Positions 60,126 to 64,000 of a stretch of 64,000 nucleotides of DNA are shown here, one piece after another; within the stretch, counting starts at the first letter, position 1, and each line of letters starts with the position of its first letter. The notes below the pieces were generated by a model. The model saw only the letters and a list, made by a program, of their open reading frames with translations, was not told where the DNA came from and made no database searches. A program made the position numbers and the translations under genes. Source of the stretch: VRUE01 sp963705635 (lineage in GTDB: Bacteria > Actinomycetota > Thermoleophilia > Solirubrobacterales > 70-9); assembly GCA_963705635.1 (NCBI GenBank), contig CAVPKH010000001.1, positions 682,001 to 746,000 on the forward strand, read 5' to 3'.

Positions 60126-61691
60126 CTGGGGCGCCGAGCCTTCCTCGGCGCCCTGGGCAGCGGCGCTCTCGCCGCGGCGCTGCCGCTTGGCGTTCGCCCG
60201 GGGGCGCTGCTGGCCCCCTCCGGCGACGCACCCGCACGCCGCGGCTACGCCGAGCCCTTTCGCGCTCGCCTGCCGATTCCCGCGGTCCTCGGCGACGCGC
60301 ACCTGACGATCCCGATCCGCGAGGCCGAGGTCCAGGTCCTGCCCGGCAAGAAGACGAGGATGTGGACCTACGGCGGCACCTTTCCGGGGCCGACGATCAG
60401 GCGCCCCGCCGGCCAGCGCACCAACGTCACCTTCCACCACGAGCTGCCCCGCTCGGCCGGTGAGCTCACCGTTCACCTGCACGGCGGTCACAACCGCACC
60501 CAGTTCGACGGCCAGCCGGGCGGGCTGACGCCCGCGCACGCGCGCTCGTTCTATTGCCGCATCCCGCCTGGCCTTTCGCCGCGTCAATCGGGCAACGACC
60601 TGCTGCTCGAGCCGGGCGGCCAGCGCACCTACGTCTACGACCTGGTCGAGGACGGCGAGCCTGAACGGGCCTCGTTCCAGTGGTACCACGACCATCGCCT
60701 CGATCACACCGCCCGCAACGTCTGGCACGGGCTGGCGGGGATGTGGATCGTCGATGACGAGTTCGAGGCCAGCCTGCCGCTGCCGCGGGGCGAGCGCGAC
60801 CTGGCGCTGATGGTCGGCGATCGCTCCTTCGACCGTCACAACCAGCTCACCGATCCGTTCACGAACCTGCGACCCCCGGCCGATGGCATCGAGGGCAGGC
60901 AGATCCTCGTCAACGGCGCCCACATGCCGTACCACCGGGTCAGCGCCCAGCGCCACCGCCTGCGCATCCTCAACGTCTCGCAGTTCCGCTCCTACAACCT
61001 CTTCCTCTCCAACGGCGCCCCATTGGTCCAGATCGGCACCGACAGCGGGCTGATGCCGAAGCCGGTGCGGCGGCGGCAGGCGACGATCGGGCCGGGGGAG
61101 CGGATCGAGGTCGTGGTCGATTTCGCCGGCGCGGCGGGGGAGAGGGTGGAGCTGCGCAGCGGGCCGCGCCACGGCGGCAGGGACCCGCTCGGCGGCCACT
61201 GCTACGCCGGCGCGCTGATGCAGTTCCGGGTCGACTCGCGGCGGCTGCCGGATCGCAGCCGCGTGCCGCGCAGGCTGCGCCCGCTGCCGGCCTGGACCAA
61301 GCACGTCTCACGCACCGCGGATCGCAGCTGGGAGATCTCGATCGGCGGCTTCTTCAAGCCCACCTGGCAGATCAACGGCCGCAGCTTCAACCCGGCCCGC
61401 GCCGACGCTCACCCCAAGCTGGGCACGACCGAGACCTGGGAGATCGTCAACCGCACCAGCGTCGCCCACATGATGCACATCCACATGACCGACTGGTACC
61501 TGCTCTCCCGCAACGGCAAGCCGGTGCCGCCCTGGGAAGACTGCCTCAAGGAGACCTTCTTCGTCTACCCCGACGAACGAATCCTGCTCGCCGGCCACTT
61601 CGCCGACTACACCGGCAAGTTCGTCATCCACTGCCACATGCTCGACCACGAGGACCACGGCCTGATGACCCAGTTCGAGGTGGTGAAGTGA
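60126..61691 (+). CDS. Multicopper oxidase with Tat-like leader
   Basis: The protein has the four copper-ligand clusters: TVHLHGGHN, FQWYHDHRLDHT, AHMMHIHMTDW and VIHCHMLDHEDHG. The in-frame leader (GRRAFLGALGSGALAAALPL) resembles a twin-arginine signal. No ATG, GTG or TTG precedes it; CTG 60126 is the only candidate. A one-base deletion joining the upstream EVPQTHRT frame to GRRAFL is an alternative. ATG 60360 would lose the leader and part of the first domain. It oxidises a substrate (metal or phenol) and reduces oxygen to water. Confidence 0.8.
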   Translation: MGRRAFLGALGSGALAAALPLGVRPGALLAPSGDAPARRGYAEPFRARLPIPAVLGDAHLTIPIREAEVQVLPGKKTRMWTYGGTFPGPTIRRPAGQRTNVTFHHELPRSAGELTVHLHGGHNRTQFDGQPGGLTPAHARSFYCRIPPGLSPRQSGNDLLLEPGGQRTYVYDLVEDGEPERASFQWYHDHRLDHTARNVWHGLAGMWIVDDEFEASLPLPRGERDLALMVGDRSFDRHNQLTDPFTNLRPPADGIEGRQILVNGAHMPYHRVSAQRHRLRILNVSQFRSYNLFLSNGAPLVQIGTDSGLMPKPVRRRQATIGPGERIEVVVDFAGAAGERVELRSGPRHGGRDPLGGHCYAGALMQFRVDSRRLPDRSRVPRRLRPLPAWTKHVSRTADRSWEISIGGFFKPTWQINGRSFNPARADAHPKLGTTETWEIVNRTSVAHMMHIHMTDWYLLSRNGKPVPPWEDCLKETFFVYPDERILLAGHFADYTGKFVIHCHMLDHEDHGLMTQFEVVK

Positions 61692-61704
61692 GCTACCGCT
61701 ACGG

Positions 61705-61749
61705 CCGATCAGCTCGATGCGGTGCCGTCCGGGTCGCGACACCAGATTG
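61705..61749 (-). pseudogene. Degenerate VOC 3'-end fragment
   Basis: On the minus strand the sequence encodes CRDPDG in one frame and HRIELIGRS in the next. Together they match the C-terminal DPDGYRIELIG of the VOC protein at 62505. It is a frameshifted copy of that gene's end, the third in a row. Confidence 0.45.
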
Positions 61750-61825
61750 ATTGAGGCCTATTCCCATTCTTCTTCCTCGTCCCAAGCTCTCTGGGTACCG
61801 AGCTACGAACCAACGACTCAGGTCA

Positions 61826-62089
61826 CTAGACGAACTCGTCTTCGCCGTAGCGGGCTTCAGCCCGTGCCATTTTGCGGGGGCCGTAGAAGTGGCGGGCCCA
61901 CCATGATCCGGGCGTGGCGAGCCTGAACGCACCGATCCACGGACCGACCCCCATCGTCAGCCAGTCGGAGCTGGCGAGAACATTCTGGCCCTTCATTTCG
62001 GCGACCGTGACCGGACCCAGAAACACCACGATCACGAGGACTACCACGTATGCGATCTGTACCGCGGTGGAAACCGCGAGCGGCACCAT
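61826..62089 (-). CDS. Small membrane protein, copy A
   Basis: This 87-residue protein has two membrane helices (AYVVVLVIVVFLGPVTVAEM; DWLTMGVGPWIGAFRLATPG) and a basic C-terminus (SWWARHFYGPRKMARAEARY). It is a paralogue of the gene at 62175, sharing the SWWAR-FYGP-K-ARA-RY end. The function is unknown. Confidence 0.65.
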   Translation of the reverse strand: MVPLAVSTAVQIAYVVVLVIVVFLGPVTVAEMKGQNVLASSDWLTMGVGPWIGAFRLATPGSWWARHFYGPRKMARAEARYGEDEFV

Positions 62090-62107
62090 GCCGCAAGTAT
62101 CGCTGAC

Positions 62108-62173
62108 CTACCCGGTCAAGTCGGCTTTCTCTACGAGCTCGATCCGGTAGCCGTCGGGGTCGTGACAGGACAT
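62108..62173 (-). pseudogene. VOC 3'-end fragment with its own start
   Basis: A 21-residue frame (MSCHDPDGYRIELVEKADLT) begins one base after the stop of membrane protein copy B. It copies the end of the VOC gene at 62505 (FFRDPDGYRIELIGA). It is too short to fold as a VOC domain and marks a duplicated unit. Confidence 0.6.
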
Positions 62174-62174
62174 T

Positions 62175-62441
62175 TCATGCGACTTCGGCGGTCGTGCCAT
62201 ATCGAGACTGCGCTCGCGCCAGCTTGTCCGGTCCGTAAAAGCGCCGCGCCCACCATGAATCCGGTCGGGCCAATCTAAGGGACGCGATCCACCAGACCGG
62301 GCCAACCGCTAGCCAGCCGGCAACGAAGAGGAGCCAATGCCGCTTCAACGCCGTGACGATCAGCGGGCCGAAGATCAAAACGACGAAAAGCGCGACCGTA
62401 TACACGACCGCTACTACTGTTGATGTTGCGAGCAGAGCCAC
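62175..62441 (-). CDS. Small membrane protein, copy B
   Basis: This 88-residue protein has two membrane helices (VVYTVALFVVLIFGPLIVTA; HWLLFVAGWLAVGPVWWIAS) and the end RPDSWWARRFYGPDKLARAQ. It is a paralogue of copy A. It lies between the intact VOC gene and a VOC fragment, so it is part of a tandem duplication of this pair. Confidence 0.7.
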   Translation of the reverse strand: MALLATSTVVAVVYTVALFVVLIFGPLIVTALKRHWLLFVAGWLAVGPVWWIASLRLARPDSWWARRFYGPDKLARAQSRYGTTAEVA

Positions 62442-62504
62442 AGCTGGAATATCGCTACTCAGACCTAGTGCCTTTGGAGGCTGGGTGAGATCGGCCGATG
62501 ACGG

Positions 62505-62882
62505 CTAGGCGCCGATCAACTCGATGCGGTAGCCGTCGGGATCCCTGAAGAAGCAGATCATGTGGCCCTCGGTGCGGCCACCGGGGCGGTAGGGGGGCTT
62601 TTCGGGCTCGATGCCCTCGGTGGCGAGCTGCTTGATCGTCGCCTCGAGGTCGTCGACGGCGAGGGCGATGTGGTTGTAGCCGGTGCCGTGCTCGTAGTCG
62701 GTCACGCCGTGGTTGTAGGTCAGCTCGAGCACCGGGTCTTCGCCGGGCAGGGCCATGAAGACGTTGATCGCCTCGTCGCCGATCGGCATGCGGGCGACCT
62801 CTTTGAAGCCGAGCTTCTCGTAGAAGGCGACCGATCGATCGATCTCGCCGATCCGGTAGCAAGTGTGCAGGAAGGCCGGCAT
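62505..62882 (-). CDS. VOC-family protein (glyoxalase I-like)
   Basis: This 125-residue protein starts MPAFLHTCYRIGEIDRSVAF and has FMALPGEDPVLELTYNHGVT, TGYNHIALAVDDLEATIKQL and the end HMICFFRDPDGYRIELIGA. The His, Glu, His, Glu metal set fits a glyoxalase I-like enzyme that processes methylglyoxal adducts. It is divergent from the class A PBP gene with 41 bases between starts. Confidence 0.9.
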   Translation of the reverse strand: MPAFLHTCYRIGEIDRSVAFYEKLGFKEVARMPIGDEAINVFMALPGEDPVLELTYNHGVTDYEHGTGYNHIALAVDDLEATIKQLATEGIEPEKPPYRPGGRTEGHMICFFRDPDGYRIELIGA

Positions 62883-62923
62883 GCGAGGCCAAGGCTACCG
62901 ACCTGCCTACAATTTGCAGTCGA

Positions 62924-64000
62924 ATGGCACGCCGGACGCGACGGCGAAGACGCGAGTCGCATACCTCGAAACTGAAAAAGGTGCTGATCCCGATTGGGGT
63001 CCTCGTTGCTGCGGCAGTGGTCGCGGGTGGCGTCGCCGCCAGCTGGGCGATCGACGTCTACGAGTCGGCGCCGCCGCTCTCCAGCCTCAAACCGGTGCAG
63101 AAGGGCCGCTCCTCGGCGATCTACGCCGCCGATGGCAGTTTGATCGGCTTCATCCAGGCGGAAAACATCCGCCAGCCGGTCCCCGAACGGGCGATGCCGC
63201 AGACGCTCAGGGACGCGACGGTCGCGATCGAGGACAAGAACTACTTCAACCACGGCGCCCTCGACCCGACCGGGATCGCCCGCGCCGCCTGGAAGGACCT
63301 GCTCGCCGGCGGCAAGCCGGTGCAGGGCGCCTCGACGATCACCCAGCAGCTCGTCCGCAACCTCTACATCCAGAACCCGCAGGAGACGATCAAGCGAAAG
63401 CTGATCGAAGCGCACCTCGCCTACGAGATGGAGGAAGCCCACTCGAAGGACTGGATCCTCACCGCCTACCTCAACACGGCGCCCTACGGCACGGTTGAAG
63501 GCGAGACCGCGGTCGGCGTCGAGGCGGCGGCGCAGACCTATTTCGGCAAGCCGGCCAAGGACCTGGGCCTGGAGGAATCGGCGCTGATCGCCGGCCTGCC
63601 GCAGGCGCCCTCGGAATACAACCCCTTCCTCGACCCGCACGCGGCGCTGCAGCGCCGCAACGACGTGCTCGCCGCGATGCACGACCAGGACTACATCGAT
63701 GGGACCGAATACGGGGAAGCCCTGCACAGCGGCCTCGACCTCAGCCCCGGCCACAAGTACCGGGTGATCCGCGACCCCTTCCTCTTCGACCTGGTGCAGC
63801 AGGAGCTGATCGACAAATACGGCATCAACACCGTGCGTCAGGGTGGGCTCAAGGCCTACACGACGATCGACCCGGAGTTGCAGGAACGCGCGCAGGAAGC
63901 GGTCGACTCCTGCAGCGTCTGCTACGCAGAAGGCGGCCCCGCCGCGGGGCTGGCCTCGGTTGATCCATCGACCGGGGAGATCGTCGCCCTCGCCTCGACC
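62924..64000 (+). CDS. Class A penicillin-binding protein (3' end beyond window)
   Basis: At least 359 codons are present. The start is basic (MARRTRRRRRESHTSKLKKV), followed by a membrane helix (VLIPIGVLVAAAVVAGGVAA). A GT51 transglycosylase domain then shows TVAIEDKNYFNHGALDPTGI, QGASTITQQLVRNLYI and AYLNTAPYGTVEGETAVGVE. The transpeptidase domain begins near PELQERAQEA and runs past the edge. It polymerises peptidoglycan at the membrane. TACAAT lies ten bases upstream of the start. Confidence 0.9.
   Translation, partial: MARRTRRRRRESHTSKLKKVLIPIGVLVAAAVVAGGVAASWAIDVYESAPPLSSLKPVQKGRSSAIYAADGSLIGFIQAENIRQPVPERAMPQTLRDATVAIEDKNYFNHGALDPTGIARAAWKDLLAGGKPVQGASTITQQLVRNLYIQNPQETIKRKLIEAHLAYEMEEAHSKDWILTAYLNTAPYGTVEGETAVGVEAAAQTYFGKPAKDLGLEESALIAGLPQAPSEYNPFLDPHAALQRRNDVLAAMHDQDYIDGTEYGEALHSGLDLSPGHKYRVIRDPFLFDLVQQELIDKYGINTVRQGGLKAYTTIDPELQERAQEAVDSCSVCYAEGGPAAGLASVDPSTGEIVALAST

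Overview
This is a GC-rich window from an actinobacterium. The gene content points to the Thermoleophilia (Solirubrobacterales-like): secreted delta-60, RTX and thrombospondin-type-3 repeat proteins, ECF42/DGPF pairs, many RibD_C-type reductases, and start codons placed 6-7 bases after TAnnnT -10 boxes. The lineage is inferred from family content only. Nearly every gene is a stand-alone or a two- to three-gene operon of accessory or regulatory type. Housekeeping genes are few: initiator tRNA-Met, a broken Ppx/GppA gene, and a penicillin-binding protein running off the right edge.

Region 1 (1-11,000) is a defence island in the initiator tRNA gene. An intact tRNA-fMet (1427-1500) is followed 5.9 kb later by an exact 43-bp copy of its 3' end (7346-7388), so the two copies behave as attachment sites. 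Between them lie an AbiEi/AbiEii toxin-antitoxin pair (AbiEii carries a WYL-like domain and a CxxC tail), a small CxxC protein, an HNH-like protein and two unrecognised proteins. No integrase is present. Directly outside the second repeat is a tightly overlapped operon: SIR2-like NADase, HerA-like ATPase and a KTSC-domain protein. It ends at a weak third tRNA-end-plus-terminator remnant (10,953-10,994). The layout suggests tandem accretion of two integrase-less cargo modules.

Region 2 (11,000-30,300) holds an ArsR/SRPBCC pair, four RibD_C-type reductases, a PAP2 phosphatase, an ECF42 sigma factor with its DGPF protein, an ECF sigma/anti-sigma-like/secreted-protein operon, TetR regulators and several large secreted repeat proteins. 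Region 3 (30,300-45,400) holds Mug DNA glycosylase, flavoprotein oxidoreductases, DGPF proteins, a second ECF42/DGPF pair, a PhoD-type phosphatase gene with several frameshifts, and a MocR regulator divergent from a PPOX-family flavoprotein. Region 4 (45,400-64,000) holds further oxidoreductases, a D-aminopeptidase, a Baeyer-Villiger-type monooxygenase, a 5'-3' exonuclease, an ABC-2 exporter, an acyl-CoA carboxyltransferase, a cupredoxin plus multicopper oxidase pair, a tandemly duplicated membrane-protein/VOC-fragment array, and the start of a class A PBP.

Several genes are broken by single-base indels: Ppx/GppA, PhoD with four, an ECF42 gene, a secreted repeat protein, and possibly the multicopper oxidase N-terminus. 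This clustering makes residual assembly error as likely as real decay, and those calls should be read with that in mind.
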